A DNA stretch of 64,000 bases from Chitinibacter bivalviorum (GCF_013403565.1 NZ_CP058627.1:3038001-3102000); one strand, 5' to 3'. Shown: positions 9,020 to 17,786, numbered from the stretch's first letter. Notes: a model not told the origin generated them from the sequence alone. Numbers and translations: made by a program.

Positions 9020-9139
9020 CCTCGACTGTCCGCAGTGAGGGAATCCCGCGTAGCGGGGCGCAGATGTGGGGTCGCCTTTGGGGTGAAGGGGCATTTGGCG
9101 AAGCAAATACCCCTTCCCGTTGGCGCGGCGGAACGCGCA
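9020..9139 (-). repeat. GC-rich structured repeat, copy B (inverted relative to copy A)
   Basis: Read on the - strand it starts with the identical 16 bases GCGCGTTCCGCCGCGC, followed by hairpin AAGGGGtATTTG / CAAATgCCCCTT (9086-9115) and CACCCCAAAGG. Compared with copy A, TT/AA becomes AA/TT at the stem base and C-G becomes A-T inside, so pairing is kept while sequence changes. Confidence 0.75.
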
Positions 9140-9250
9140 TTGAAAATCCCGTGCCGTAGGCACTGAAAATCATTACAATCTTTGAAATTAGTTACTGGCA
9201 GTAATCGGCCACAAGCGGAAATTGCATGATGCTTGTTTATGCCAGAATGA

Positions 9251-9751
9251 ATGTCCGTAGTCTTTCTGGTAACGGAAATCAACAGTTCTATTAATTGGTT
9301 TGGTGCTATGAATCAAACATCTCCCCTTCGCCTAGAAACGAAACCGAGCGTTAGTTTCTTTCTCATGGCAATATCGTTAACAATGTGGCTTCTCCTATAC
9401 AAAATCCACCAAGATGGCGGTTTTCAGCATGCTACTTCACCGCAATGGCTAGTTGTTTTTTTCGAAGTATTTGCGTTTCTATTTTTTCCCGTACTCCTCG
9501 TTTTTGCATCACGGAAAATTGAAATCACAGAGAACCAGATAGTCGTCACGCAATATTTCGGCCTACTTAGAAGAAATTACAATGGCGGTGGCATTTCATT
9601 CGGTAAGTTTATTCCATCCACTGGCAATCACGGGAAGCGGGTAAAAATTCAGTTCGAAGATGGCCGAAGCTTTTCTGTTTGGCAGCGCGACACAACTAAC
9701 TGGGATTGCCTGCTCCAATACCTTGAAGCTAAAAATTTACTCCTGCTCTAA
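9251..9751 (+). CDS. Small membrane protein of unknown function
   Basis: A 166-residue protein with two likely transmembrane segments (about 35-52 and 66-87), then a basic/polar beta-rich tail (IEITENQIVVTQYFG ... RVKIQFEDGRSFSVW). This layout is reminiscent of bacterial PH-domain (YdbS/YcxB-like) membrane proteins, but I cannot assign a family. Codon use is more AT-rich than in the neighbouring core genes, and it sits alone next to the repeat-rich stretch, suggesting accessory DNA. Neither the ATG at 9251 nor the in-frame ATG at 9308 has a good ribosome binding site; the later start would still retain both membrane segments. Confidence 0.6.
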   Translation: MSVVFLVTEINSSINWFGAMNQTSPLRLETKPSVSFFLMAISLTMWLLLYKIHQDGGFQHATSPQWLVVFFEVFAFLFFPVLLVFASRKIEITENQIVVTQYFGLLRRNYNGGGISFGKFIPSTGNHGKRVKIQFEDGRSFSVWQRDTTNWDCLLQYLEAKNLLLL

Positions 9752-9882
9752 AAGTCATTTAGCTGGATTTGCAAAGAAAAGGCAGCATTACTTCCATTAG
9801 CGGCCATTCGAGATGCTGGTGGCTAAATGTCGGTAGGGGGTCGACTCCTGTCTCTCAACGCATCGTCACCATTAACGAGATC

Positions 9883-9916
9883 GGTGGGTTACGCCTGCGG
9901 CTAACCCACCCTACAT
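9883..9916. repeat. GGTGGGTTA palindromic repeat, single hairpin copy
   Basis: GGTGGGTTA (9883-9891) pairs with TAACCCACC (9902-9910) and continues CTACA. The same arms occur twice inside the transposon-like element at 22742-22940. It lies between the convergent membrane-protein and Hsp70 genes, 5 bp from the stop of the latter. Confidence 0.8.
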
Positions 9917-9920
9917 CTTT

Positions 9921-11183
9921 TTATCCATACCGCTGCTGCGCTACCACCGCCAAACCACAGCCAACGCTGCCAAAATGATCGCCTTCGACGGCACGGGCGG
10001 CGGGGAAGGCTGCGGCGAGGGTGTTGCGCAGCGCAGGGACGGCTGATGAGCCGCCGGTGAAGAACAGCGTATCGACCGCCTCAGGCGCAACGCCGGCTTG
10101 GGCGAGGGTTGCAAGTGCCGAGGCGCAGACGCGGCGAGTTTCTTGCGCGATGGCGGCCTCGAACGTGTCGCGGCTGATATTGGCCAACAGGCCTTTTTCA
10201 GCTTCAACCAAGTCGAGTGCAACGGCGAGCTGGTTCGACAGGCCAATTTTGGCTTCCTCGACGCGCATTGCCAGATGGTGGCCCGCTTGCTGGCGGATCA
10301 CATTGAGCAGGCGCTCAAAACGCACTTTATCGACCACTTCAGGCGAAATATCTTGGAAAGTGCGCCACATTTTGCGCGTGTAGGCAAAGTTGATCGTATG
10401 CCAAGTTGCGAGCTGGAAAAACACGCTATTGGGAAACTCGGCGTTGTTCGTCAGCAAGGTGCCCATGCCCAATTCGGGCATCACGCCCGAGAGCGATAGG
10501 CGCTTGTCAAAATCAGTACCCCCGATATGTACACCGCCGCTCGCCAATAGATCTGATGATCGGTCGGCGATACCCCTGCGTTCGGGTGACAGGCGTACCA
10601 GCGAGAAATCGGATGTACCGCCGCCGATGTCGACGATGAGGACTAATTCTTCTTTTTCAATGCGCTGCTCGTAATCGTGCGCGGCGGCGATGGGCTCGAA
10701 TTGAAAGCTCACTTCCTTAAAGCCCAAACCGCGTGCGATCTCGGCGAGTGTGGCTTCGGCCTGATCGTCGGCGGCTTTGTCGTCATCGACAAAATGCACG
10801 GGGCGGCCGAGTACGACGGCGTCGAAGGCGCGGCCGGCGGATTGTTCGGCGCGGGTTTTGACTTCACCGATTAAGTGGCCAATCAGATTTTTGAACGATA
10901 AATGCCGTCCGCCAATTTCGGTGCCAGCGTCCATTAGGCTGCTGCCGAGCAAGCTTTTCATCGAGCGCATCAGGCGGCCTTCGTAGCCTTCGAGGTATTC
11001 CGCCAGTGCCGCGCGGCCGTAGGCCATGGTTTCTTCTTCGACGTTGAAAAACACCGCAGAGGGCAGTGTGAGCTTGCCGTCTTCAAGCGCGAGGAGTTGT
11101 GCGCCGGTTGGCGTGACAATGCCAGCGGTGGAGTTGGAAGTACCGAAGTCGATGCCGCAAGCGGAGGCAGAAAATTTATTCAT
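9921..11183 (-). CDS. yegD: Hsp70-family chaperone-like ATPase, YegD type
   Basis: A 420-residue actin-fold ATPase resembling DnaK's nucleotide-binding domain only. The phosphate-1 motif is GIDFGTSNS (residues 10-18), phosphate-2 is VDIGGGTSDFS near 198-208, and the adenosine motif FFTGGSSAVP lies near 375-384. The C-terminal substrate-binding domain of DnaK is absent, as in E. coli YegD (about 450 aa). Function in the family is unclear. It is a single-gene unit with a divergent neighbour; the promoter must lie in 11184-11537. Confidence 0.88.
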   Translation of the reverse strand: MNKFSASACGIDFGTSNSTAGIVTPTGAQLLALEDGKLTLPSAVFFNVEEETMAYGRAALAEYLEGYEGRLMRSMKSLLGSSLMDAGTEIGGRHLSFKNLIGHLIGEVKTRAEQSAGRAFDAVVLGRPVHFVDDDKAADDQAEATLAEIARGLGFKEVSFQFEPIAAAHDYEQRIEKEELVLIVDIGGGTSDFSLVRLSPERRGIADRSSDLLASGGVHIGGTDFDKRLSLSGVMPELGMGTLLTNNAEFPNSVFFQLATWHTINFAYTRKMWRTFQDISPEVVDKVRFERLLNVIRQQAGHHLAMRVEEAKIGLSNQLAVALDLVEAEKGLLANISRDTFEAAIAQETRRVCASALATLAQAGVAPEAVDTLFFTGGSSAVPALRNTLAAAFPAARAVEGDHFGSVGCGLAVVAQQRYG

Positions 11184-11537
11184 TCAATTCAATCTATAAC
11201 GAGTAGGGCGCTGAACCGAGGTGGCGGGCTGAAAAAACTGCCGTCAAATCAAAGCCCCACGATGTTCAACACCAGCAGGAAGGGCGTGGAAGGCTACGCT
11301 GCTTGGCGTGCCGCGTCAAATTGGGCAGCTTAGCGCAAGGGTCGAACTTACTATTTTGACTGCACAAGATGACGTAGGCATGAGATGCCTGTGAGCCAAG
11401 GCACAGCTTGGCGCTGGCAATACGCGATTTTGCCCTGCATTGATTGGGTTTTTGCGTGTGTTGCCGCTCTTTAAGCGCCCGTTTTGCAATACAATGGCAG
11501 GTGGAGCGATTTCGATTCTAATTACTTTGGGCGAGCA
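11184..11537. other. Divergent intergenic region, yegD / phosphoesterase
   Basis: About 350 bp with no gene that I can support. It must hold promoters in both directions. TACAAT at 11490-11495 could be a -10 for the + gene, but no well-spaced -35 was found. No strong hairpin or repeat was recognised. Confidence 0.4.
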
Positions 11538-12227
11538 ATGATTTTCTTCTGTGGCGACACGCATGGCCGGTTTGAGCATGTGATCCGCGCGGTGCGTCAG
11601 CATCGGCCGGACGCCATTGTTTTGCTCGGCGATATTCAGGCGCCCAAGCCGCTCGATGAAGTTTTGGCTGAAATCTTGGATTTAACCGAGGTCTGGTATA
11701 TTCACGGAAACCACGATACAGATAGCTTCTACGACTATACCCATCTGTTTGAGTCAAAACTGGCTGATCGCAATCTGCATGGCCGGGTGGTGGAAATCGC
11801 GGGTAAACGCATTGCCGGCCTGGGCGGTATTTTTCGTGGCCAAATCTGGATGCCACCCGCGCACCCCAATTACCCCAGCCAAGCGCATTATTTGGCGCAT
11901 TGCGGGCAAAGCAATTACTGGCGCGGCGGTTTGCCACGCAAGCATCGCAGCACGATTTTCTACACCGATTATCAAAAGCTGGGCTTAGAGCAGGCCGATA
12001 TTCTGGTTACGCACGAAGCGCCGAGCTGCCACCCGTATGGTTTTCACGCGCTCGATCAATTGGCGCACAAGCTGGGCGTGCAAAAAACCTTCCATGGCCA
12101 TCAGCACGACTGCATCGATTACCGAGGCCACGATTTACGCCTCGGGTTTCAGGCCTATGGTGTCACGCTGCGCGGCATTACCGATGAAAACGGCAACATC
12201 ATCGACGCGGGCATATTGCCCGATTAA
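11538..12227 (+). CDS. Calcineurin-like metallophosphoesterase
   Basis: A 229-residue two-metal phosphoesterase. Motifs in order: GDTHG near residue 6-10, LLGDIQ near 28-33, GNHD near 56-59, a mid-protein VTHEAPS, and GHQHD near the C-terminus. Together these give the full set of metal-binding Asp/His/Asn residues. Substrate is unknown; relatives act on nucleotides or phosphoproteins. The frame is open from a TTG at 11484, but the ATG at 11538 places the first metal motif at the usual distance from the N-terminus and follows GGGCGAG. It ends 19 bp before the convergent hemolysin-III gene. A 49-bp-spaced GGTATA/TATACC pair lies inside it (11694-11742). Confidence 0.85.
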   Translation: MIFFCGDTHGRFEHVIRAVRQHRPDAIVLLGDIQAPKPLDEVLAEILDLTEVWYIHGNHDTDSFYDYTHLFESKLADRNLHGRVVEIAGKRIAGLGGIFRGQIWMPPAHPNYPSQAHYLAHCGQSNYWRGGLPRKHRSTIFYTDYQKLGLEQADILVTHEAPSCHPYGFHALDQLAHKLGVQKTFHGHQHDCIDYRGHDLRLGFQAYGVTLRGITDENGNIIDAGILPD

Positions 12228-12246
12228 GCCACCGCTAACTCGTCAC

Positions 12247-12864
12247 TCAATTGACGTAAAACATTACGCTAATAAATTGGCAAACGCTGCCCGCCAGCAC
12301 AAATAAATGCCAGATGCCGTGGCCATGCTTGATGCGCTCGTCATTCAAAAAGAAATAAATCCCCGCGCTATAAATCACGCCACCGGCAATTAGCCACAGC
12401 AGGCCGATCGTATCGAGTGCGTTATACAGCGGCACGGCGGCAATCGTGATCAGCCAGCCCATTACCACGTACAAAATCATCGAAAACAGCCGCGTGCGGT
12501 GGCCGATGAGCAGCTCTTGCGCGATCCCGATGGCGGCGAGCGACCAGTTAATGCCAAACAAAGTCCAGCCCCAAGTGCCGTGGAGTGTAACCAGTGTAAA
12601 TGGCGTATAGCTCCCTGCAATCAGCAGATAAATCGCGCAATGATCGAGGCGCTGAAAAATGCTTTTCAGCCGCCCAGAGCAAACGTGATACAGCGTCGAG
12701 ATGGTATAGAGCAACACCAAAGTGCTGCCGTAAATACTAAAGCTGAGCAGTTGCCAAAAATCACCCGCGATGCGCGCCGACATCACCAGCGCAGTCAGCC
12801 CCATCAGCGCCAGTATCGTGCCGCTGAAATGGCTAATGACATTAAACCTTTCGCCTACGCGCAT
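12247..12864 (-). CDS. trhA: Hemolysin III / PAQR-family membrane protein
   Basis: Seven-transmembrane protein of 205 residues. Family motifs are present: STLYHVC near 56-62, RLDHCAIYLLIAGSYTP near 72-88, and HGHGIWHLF near 183-191, which together contribute the zinc-binding Ser/His/Asp residues of PAQR proteins. TrhA in E. coli is linked to membrane-energy and fatty-acid homeostasis; haemolysis is a historical label. No operon partner. Confidence 0.88.
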   Translation of the reverse strand: MRVGERFNVISHFSGTILALMGLTALVMSARIAGDFWQLLSFSIYGSTLVLLYTISTLYHVCSGRLKSIFQRLDHCAIYLLIAGSYTPFTLVTLHGTWGWTLFGINWSLAAIGIAQELLIGHRTRLFSMILYVVMGWLITIAAVPLYNALDTIGLLWLIAGGVIYSAGIYFFLNDERIKHGHGIWHLFVLAGSVCQFISVMFYVN

Positions 12865-13008
12865 AAAACCTCCACATTCGTCTGCCCATCATGCGCTTGT
12901 CTGCAGCGAAATCACAGGGAATATTTGGCATAGGCCTGCATGAGCTTGGTGTTCACGCTGCATTCAGTCTTGCTGCTCAATACTCAGGGGGTAAGAAGGA
13001 GAATCATC

Positions 13009-13434
13009 ATGAAAAGACGATTGAGTGGCCTATTACTGGCCTTGTCAGTAGGTACGGCGCTGGCGGCCGATGTGGGGGTGAGTATCGGCGTGGGGGACCC
13101 GAATTTCTACGGGCAAATCAATATTGGCAACGCGCCGCGCCCGCAGGTGATTTATCAAGAGCCCGTGGTGATTCGTCATGCGCCGACGTATTACCCGCCC
13201 ATTTATCTACGCGTTCCTCCTGGTCATGCTCAGTATTGGGGCCGATATTGTGATCGCTATATGGCGTGCGGGCGTCCGGTGTATTTTGTGCGCGATGATT
13301 GGTATCGCGATGTTTATGCGCCGCGCTACCGGCATGATGGGCGACGTGATGATTGGGATGACGGCCAATGGCGTGGTTCACGGTGGGATCATGGGCGCTG
13401 GCATGGTCACCATCGCCATGAGCGGGATGATTAA
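13009..13434 (+). CDS. Secreted proline/aromatic- and His/Arg/Asp-rich protein
   Basis: A 141-residue exported protein. A signal peptide (MKRRLSGLLLALSVGTALA) is followed by a region with VGVSIGVGDPNFYGQINIG and PPIYLRVPPGHAQYWGRYC, then a strongly charged tail rich in Arg, Asp, His and Trp. The ATG at 13009 is preceded by AAGAAGGAG; a longer open frame from 12940 lacks this. The N-terminal half resembles short periplasmic proteins often annotated as hypothetical in proteobacteria; the role is unknown. The tail suggests binding to metal or a charged surface, which is speculation. Confidence 0.75.
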   Translation: MKRRLSGLLLALSVGTALAADVGVSIGVGDPNFYGQINIGNAPRPQVIYQEPVVIRHAPTYYPPIYLRVPPGHAQYWGRYCDRYMACGRPVYFVRDDWYRDVYAPRYRHDGRRDDWDDGQWRGSRWDHGRWHGHHRHERDD

Positions 13435-13551
13435 GCGCGCGATCGATTGGGTGGCGTGCTGATTGCCGACAGCATTGTGAGTTGCGTCATCGTTCGGGCG
13501 TAAAATGTGTTTGATACTGTCTGTTATCCTGAATGAAATAAGGCGTGAGTG

Positions 13552-13965
13552 ATGAAATACACAGCAAAACTAGGTTTGGGGCTTGTCGCCCTGATGATGT
13601 CGGGTGCGATCTGGGCTGCGGGTGTGTGGCATGAAGGCGTGTATTACAACAAAGGCCAGCGGGTAAATTACCACGGCCAGATGTATGAAGCGCTGCAAGG
13701 CCATGATGCCGTCAAAGGCGCCAACTGGAATCCTGAAGCAGCGCCTTCGCTGTGGCGCAAAATTGAATGGCAAGATAACGGCAGCGGGATGGGCGGCTGG
13801 CGTGAAGGCGTACACTACAGTAAGGGGCAGATCACGACGTATCGTGGCCAGACTTATCGCTGCCTGCAAAGCCATAAAGCCGAAAAAGGCGCGGGCTGGA
13901 GCCCTGATCGTGCGCCTAGCTTGTGGGAAAACCTGAATGAGCGCCCATATCCGCAACCTCGTTAA
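13552..13965 (+). CDS. Secreted protein made of two CBM5/12 chitin-binding modules
   Basis: A 137-residue protein: signal peptide to about AIWA|AG, then two tandem modules of about 45 residues. Each has the pattern W-x-E-G-V-x-Y-x-K-G-Q-x-x-x-Y-x-G-x-x-Y, then GANWNPE/GAGWSPD and APSLW, the aromatic signature of carbohydrate-binding family 5/12. No catalytic domain is attached. It could tether to chitin or deliver chitin to enzymes. The same module type ends the subtilase at 56572-58572. The ATG at 13552 follows AAGGCGTGAG. A 49-bp palindrome starts 2 bp after the stop. Confidence 0.88.
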   Translation: MKYTAKLGLGLVALMMSGAIWAAGVWHEGVYYNKGQRVNYHGQMYEALQGHDAVKGANWNPEAAPSLWRKIEWQDNGSGMGGWREGVHYSKGQITTYRGQTYRCLQSHKAEKGAGWSPDRAPSLWENLNERPYPQPR

Positions 13966-13967
13966 TG

Positions 13968-14016
13968 GGGTATAGCTGGCTATGCCTTTTAAATAAAGGA
14001 TTTTTGCAATATACCC
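13968..14016. repeat. 49-bp palindromic intergenic element, copy 2
   Basis: Outer arms GGGTATA/TATACCC. An internal CCTTTtaaatAAAGG stem gives a second hairpin. It lies 2 bp after the stop of the chitin-binding gene and 34 bp from the stop of the convergent chemoreceptor gene. Confidence 0.88.
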
Positions 14017-14050
14017 ATGCTGTTTGTGCTGGACGCCTTTTGTCTAGCGT

Positions 14051-15508
14051 TTAGTTGGGATGTTTTTGTTGCACCAATTGATCCAGTAGCTGGAACATCT
14101 GCTTGCTGGCGCTCTCGACCACTTGGAATTGCTGCACGATCTTCGCTTGGCGCGCCGGTTCGTCGGGCCAATTGCCTGCCGCCAAATCGACGACTTGCTG
14201 CATGGCGCCATACAACTGGGTTTGCGGTTTGCCCAGCTCTCGGAAAGCACTGTGCTTATTGTATTCACTGTGTTGCCCTACCGTCGCATGCCACTGACCA
14301 AAGACGCTGTCGCTCGCCTGCAAGGTCAGATGTTGTTTGGCTTGCCGCGCCAAATTGCCGCCAATCAGGCTGATATAGCCGTTTTGTTTAAAGTAGAGAA
14401 TTTCGACCTTGGCTTGCGAGGTGTGGCAGACGTCTTGCACATAGGCGATGCGCTGCAAAGCCTGTTTGGCGCGCTGCTCGCTGCCTTGGAAGCGCTGCTC
14501 AATCCCGCTGACATGTTCGCCCGATTCATGCGCCATTTGTCGCATGGTGGCGCTGACCTGACTAATGCTGGTGGCGCTGCGCCCCAGATCATTCATGACC
14601 TTGGCGATTTCGCCCGATGCTGATTTGCTGCGCTCGGCCAGCTTGCGGACTTCGTCGGCCACCACGGCAAAACCACGTCCCTGCTCGCCAGCGCGCGCGG
14701 CTTCAATCGCGGCATTGAGTGCCAATAAATTGGTTTGATCGGATAAATCGGCAATGATTTGTACCGATGAGCTGATCTGGGCGGCGAGCTGGCCAAAGCC
14801 ATCAACGGCCGCGCTGGTATTGTCGATATGGCCAATCATCGTCATTAAAGAGTCGATCAATTGCACCACTTGGGCACGACTATCCTCGGCGTCACTGACA
14901 TTTTGGCTCGAAAGGCCAGCCAGTTCGTCAGTGGCGTGCGCAATACCGACCATATCGCCTTGCGTCATTTCCAGATTGGCGAGCAGATTGCTGGTATTGA
15001 GCTCACTCAATTGCGATAGTAAGGCATTGCGGCGTTCTTTTTGCGCGTTTTGCTCGAGCACAATCAGCGATTGATTGGTGCGATCCAGTGCCTCATGAAA
15101 TACACCGTGCAAGCCGACAGGCTGGGCGTGGCGGAAAAAGCGGCCTTGGCTGGCCATTTGCAAAGTGGTCTGCTGCTCGCGAAAACACGCTTCGAGCTGA
15201 TCGAGCATGTCATTAATCGCCCAGCTAATGCGGCCAATTTCGTCTTGGCTGGGGATATGTAAAATCCGCCCAGTGACTTTGCCTGCCGCCACTTCGCTGG
15301 CGACGGTTTCGAGCTGCTTGAATAAGGCCAGATCAGCGCGCGCGCGTAGTACATACACATGCCCACTGATCACGCCCGCTACCAGCGGAAGCAGCAGCCA
15401 CACATCAAAACCATAGCGATACCAAGAAATCAGAAACGACAGCCCCAATAAGCTGCATAAAAACAAAACCAGCAGCGTCACCCTAGAGTGAAAGGACAAG
15501 TTCTTCAT
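14051..15508 (-). CDS. Methyl-accepting chemotaxis protein with degenerate C-terminal CZB domain
   Basis: A 485-residue receptor. Two closely spaced N-terminal membrane segments (about 8-28 and 35-53) have almost no periplasmic loop, followed by a HAMP-like region and a short signalling domain with the hairpin tip [21 protein letters not shown] and [16 protein letters not shown]. The C-terminus resembles a chemoreceptor zinc-binding (CZB) domain: [15 protein letters not shown] and GKPQTQLYG align to the expected blocks. The usual Cys before (F/L)GxW is Ser, and the usual PHxxxH is PQTQLY, so zinc binding is doubtful. It overlaps the upstream PAS gene by 26 bp. It likely senses through the partner PAS protein or its own CZB remnant. 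Confidence 0.88.
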   Translation of the reverse strand: MKNLSFHSRVTLLVLFLCSLLGLSFLISWYRYGFDVWLLLPLVAGVISGHVYVLRARADLALFKQLETVASEVAAGKVTGRILHIPSQDEIGRISWAINDMLDQLEACFREQQTTLQMASQGRFFRHAQPVGLHGVFHEALDRTNQSLIVLEQNAQKERRNALLSQLSELNTSNLLANLEMTQGDMVGIAHATDELAGLSSQNVSDAEDSRAQVVQLIDSLMTMIGHIDNTSAAVDGFGQLAAQISSSVQIIADLSDQTNLLALNAAIEAARAGEQGRGFAVVADEVRKLAERSKSASGEIAKVMNDLGRSATSISQVSATMRQMAHESGEHVSGIEQRFQGSEQRAKQALQRIAYVQDVCHTSQAKVEILYFKQNGYISLIGGNLARQAKQHLTLQASDSVFGQWHATVGQHSEYNKHSAFRELGKPQTQLYGAMQQVVDLAAGNWPDEPARQAKIVQQFQVVESASKQMFQLLDQLVQQKHPN

Positions 15509-16001
15509 AGCTCACCCCGTGTTGTTTGAGGACAGATTGCAAAAGGGCGATGGATGCCTCGCAAGCGTCGCGCGCGCCGACGCGTTGCTCTTCTGCCAAC
15601 ATTTGTTGATATAAGCCTGTGCAGGTATCGACAGCAGATCTTTTGGGGTAGCGGCGTACAGACAGATACCCAATGATATTGCCGTTAGCATCGTAATCGG
15701 GCGTTACATTGGCAAACACCCAGTAATAGCTGCCGTCTTTGGCCATGTTTTTGACATAGGCAAAAATCTCTTGGCCACTCGCAATCGTATCCCACAGCAG
15801 TTTGAATACCCCGCGCGGCATGTCGGGGTGGCGAATAATATTGTGTTGCGCACCGAGCAGCTCGCGCTCGCTGTAGCCGGAAAACTCGATAAAGATCCGG
15901 TTGCCGTAGGTAATGCGCCCTTTGAGATCGGTTTTGGATACGATGAAATCGTTTTCACGCATTAATTTTTCGTGTTGGGTGGGAATGATGCGATTTTTCA
16001 T
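15483..16001 (-). CDS. Aer-type PAS domain sensor protein (no transducer domain)
   Basis: A 172-residue soluble protein: an Aer-like PAS domain ([13 protein letters not shown] ... [23 protein letters not shown] ... [19 protein letters not shown]), then about 50 residues of helix. In aerotaxis receptors this PAS binds FAD and senses redox state; here no HAMP or signalling domain follows. The chemoreceptor gene begins inside its last 26 bases, so the two proteins may form one split receptor. The ATG at 16001 is preferred over a GTG at 16013. A 49-bp-spaced GGTATC/GATACC pair lies at 15623-15671. Confidence 0.85.
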   Translation of the reverse strand: MKNRIIPTQHEKLMRENDFIVSKTDLKGRITYGNRIFIEFSGYSERELLGAQHNIIRHPDMPRGVFKLLWDTIASGQEIFAYVKNMAKDGSYYWVFANVTPDYDANGNIIGYLSVRRYPKRSAVDTCTGLYQQMLAEEQRVGARDACEASIALLQSVLKQHGVSYEELVLSL

Positions 16002-16009
16002 GGTGATTC

Positions 16010-17353
16010 TCACTCAAACATCGGTTGAGTCATGGGATTAACTGCTTGGATGGCGAGCTGCCAAAAATCATTTAAATCCAAGCCTTCCTGCTCTTGGGCA
16101 TGGATACGAGCAGCTTCTATTTGCGGTAAATGCTGTTTTAAGGCTGCGACGACGATGTGATCGAGCTTGCCCTGTTGCACTAGCTCATCCAGATTTCTAA
16201 CCACGGCCAGTGGTGCCATGCCAGCGCGGTAGGGGCGATCTTCGGTGAGTGCGGTATACACATCGGCCACCGCCATAATGCGAGCGCCCAATGACAACTC
16301 GGCCCCTGTGCGATGATAAGGGTAGCCGCTGCCGTCAATGCGTTCGTGGTGGCAGGCCGCCCATTCGGCGACATCTTCCAGCCCTTTGATGGCACTCAGA
16401 ATATCCAGGGTTAAATAGCTATGCGAGCGCACCCGCGCCATTTCTTTGGGTGTGAGGCTGCCGTGGCGTTCGATGTATTCGCTGGGAATCGCCAGCTTGC
16501 CCAAATCATGCAAATAGCCCGCCATACGGATTTTGGTGCATTCGAGTGCGCTCATGCCCAGATGGCTGGCGATGGTTTCAGCGGTGATGGCGACCCCGGC
16601 CGAATGCGTGGCGGTGAAATGGCTGCGCGAGTCGATAACCAAGGCAAAAAACTGTGCAAATTGCAGCATTTGATCCAGATCGAGATCGATATTATCGAAT
16701 GGCGCAATATCCATCAGAATGCGATCGAGATTGTTGGAAAAAATATCCAGCCAAAAGCTTTCCTGCTGGGCGAGTTTGCTAAACGCCTCGACATAAACGG
16801 GGTGAAATTTACTGCCACTGAGCTGCTGAATTTGAGCGACGATTTCTGGCGCTTCACCCAGAATATTATCTTTGCCCTGCGCCAGTACCTCGATCCGATC
16901 GGCCAGATACAGTAAATGGCTTAACATGGGCACGCCTTGGTTTTCATGAAAAAAACCTTTGCCATGATCCCAGTGCACATGGTGGCAGCGCACCAGTGGC
17001 GCGTAGCGGCTAAAGCCCGGAAAGCGCGATAACAGCATTGCGCCGAGGCGGGCGTGCGTGTGGGCGTCAGTTTCTTCAAATTCGAGCATCGCCAAGCGGT
17101 CGGCCAGACCAATTGCGCCAATATCGTGAAATATCGCCGCACCAAACACATCTTGATAGCTGGCATCGTCAATATTCATACTGCGCGCAATTTGCGCCGC
17201 GATCAGACAGGTGCGTTTCTGGTGTGAGCCCAAGGCAGGGTCGAGTAAATCCAGCGCGGTCGACAAAGCACAAATCATGTCAAACAATTGAATTCGGAAA
17301 GTCGATACGGGGTCTGACGTGATTTGATGGCTGTACATACGACGCCCTGACAT
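16010..17353 (-). CDS. Tandem-HD, HD-GYP cyclic-di-GMP phosphodiesterase
   Basis: A protein of about 447 residues. The C-terminal HD-GYP domain has GYLHDLGKLAIP, HHERIDGSGYP and ADVYTALTEDRPYR, all expected for metal binding and c-di-GMP hydrolysis. The N-terminal half contains a second HD-like region (AAIFHDIGAIGLADR, RCHHVHWDHGKGF). The stop lies 8 bp before the PAS gene start, so HD-GYP, PAS and chemoreceptor form one operon. The start is uncertain: ATG at 17353 or 17338 (the latter follows CAGGGCG). The gene at 41767-43158 has the same tandem-HD design. Confidence 0.88.
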   Translation of the reverse strand: MSGRRMYSHQITSDPVSTFRIQLFDMICALSTALDLLDPALGSHQKRTCLIAAQIARSMNIDDASYQDVFGAAIFHDIGAIGLADRLAMLEFEETDAHTHARLGAMLLSRFPGFSRYAPLVRCHHVHWDHGKGFFHENQGVPMLSHLLYLADRIEVLAQGKDNILGEAPEIVAQIQQLSGSKFHPVYVEAFSKLAQQESFWLDIFSNNLDRILMDIAPFDNIDLDLDQMLQFAQFFALVIDSRSHFTATHSAGVAITAETIASHLGMSALECTKIRMAGYLHDLGKLAIPSEYIERHGSLTPKEMARVRSHSYLTLDILSAIKGLEDVAEWAACHHERIDGSGYPYHRTGAELSLGARIMAVADVYTALTEDRPYRAGMAPLAVVRNLDELVQQGKLDHIVVAALKQHLPQIEAARIHAQEQEGLDLNDFWQLAIQAVNPMTQPMFE

Positions 17354-17528
17354 GGATGGCAAATTGAGCTTTCTTTCTAGTTCAGAGCCACTGTTCTTGC
17401 TGACTTACGTGCATTTATTTGCGTTAAATCTAAGCCGCTGTGCATGATGTGCTGCGTACTGCAGACGCCAGATTGAGCCCGAAGCCACCGCTCATGCGGT
17501 GAATCGCCACATTACCGTAGAGCGTGGT

Positions 17529-17785
17529 ATGAAAAAGATCGTGATTGCCCCAGATTCATTCAAAGAATCACTCAGTGCCAAACAGCTGGAGGGTATGATT
17601 GCCGCGTTGTTTCGTGCCAAGCGTGCGCTTGATTCAAGTGCCACTGGCCGATGGCGGCGTAGGTTCTTCAAAGCCTTGATCGATACTGGGTCGGCCAATT
17701 TTAGCAAGCCATTGAGGGCGGGCCGCTGGGCGTTGAATTGGCGCATCGAGTTTGATTTTGGCAATCCCAGCAGCCAAATGCATTA
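17529..17785 (+). pseudogene. Remnant of glycerate kinase
   Basis: The N-terminus MKKIVIAPDSFKESLSAKQ is the typical opening of glycerate 2-kinase (GlxK/GarK). After about 30 residues the family's VPLADGG motif (bases near 17636-17660) appears in a different frame, showing a deletion and frameshift. The normal enzyme has about 380 residues; only about 60-85 codons of it remain here. No other glyoxylate-pathway genes are nearby. A hairpin at 17787-17804 separates it from the convergent FKBP gene. Confidence 0.75.
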
Positions 17786-17786
17786 A

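Larger units (their letters stand above)
8464..9250. other. GC-rich, hairpin-dense non-coding stretch
   Basis: About 790 bp in which every open frame looks like low-complexity translation of repeats. Stems seen by eye: CTCCGAT/ATCGGAG near 8500-8526, TACGCTCA/TGAGCGTA near 8582-8616, GCGGC/GCCGC near 8651-8663, and ACAGGCG (8969-8975)/CGCCTGT (8993-8999) followed by T residues. Two inverted copies of a roughly 120-bp repeat dominate (listed separately). I see no transposase fragment. The stretch may be an accumulation of REP-like repeats or a structured RNA. Confidence 0.6.
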
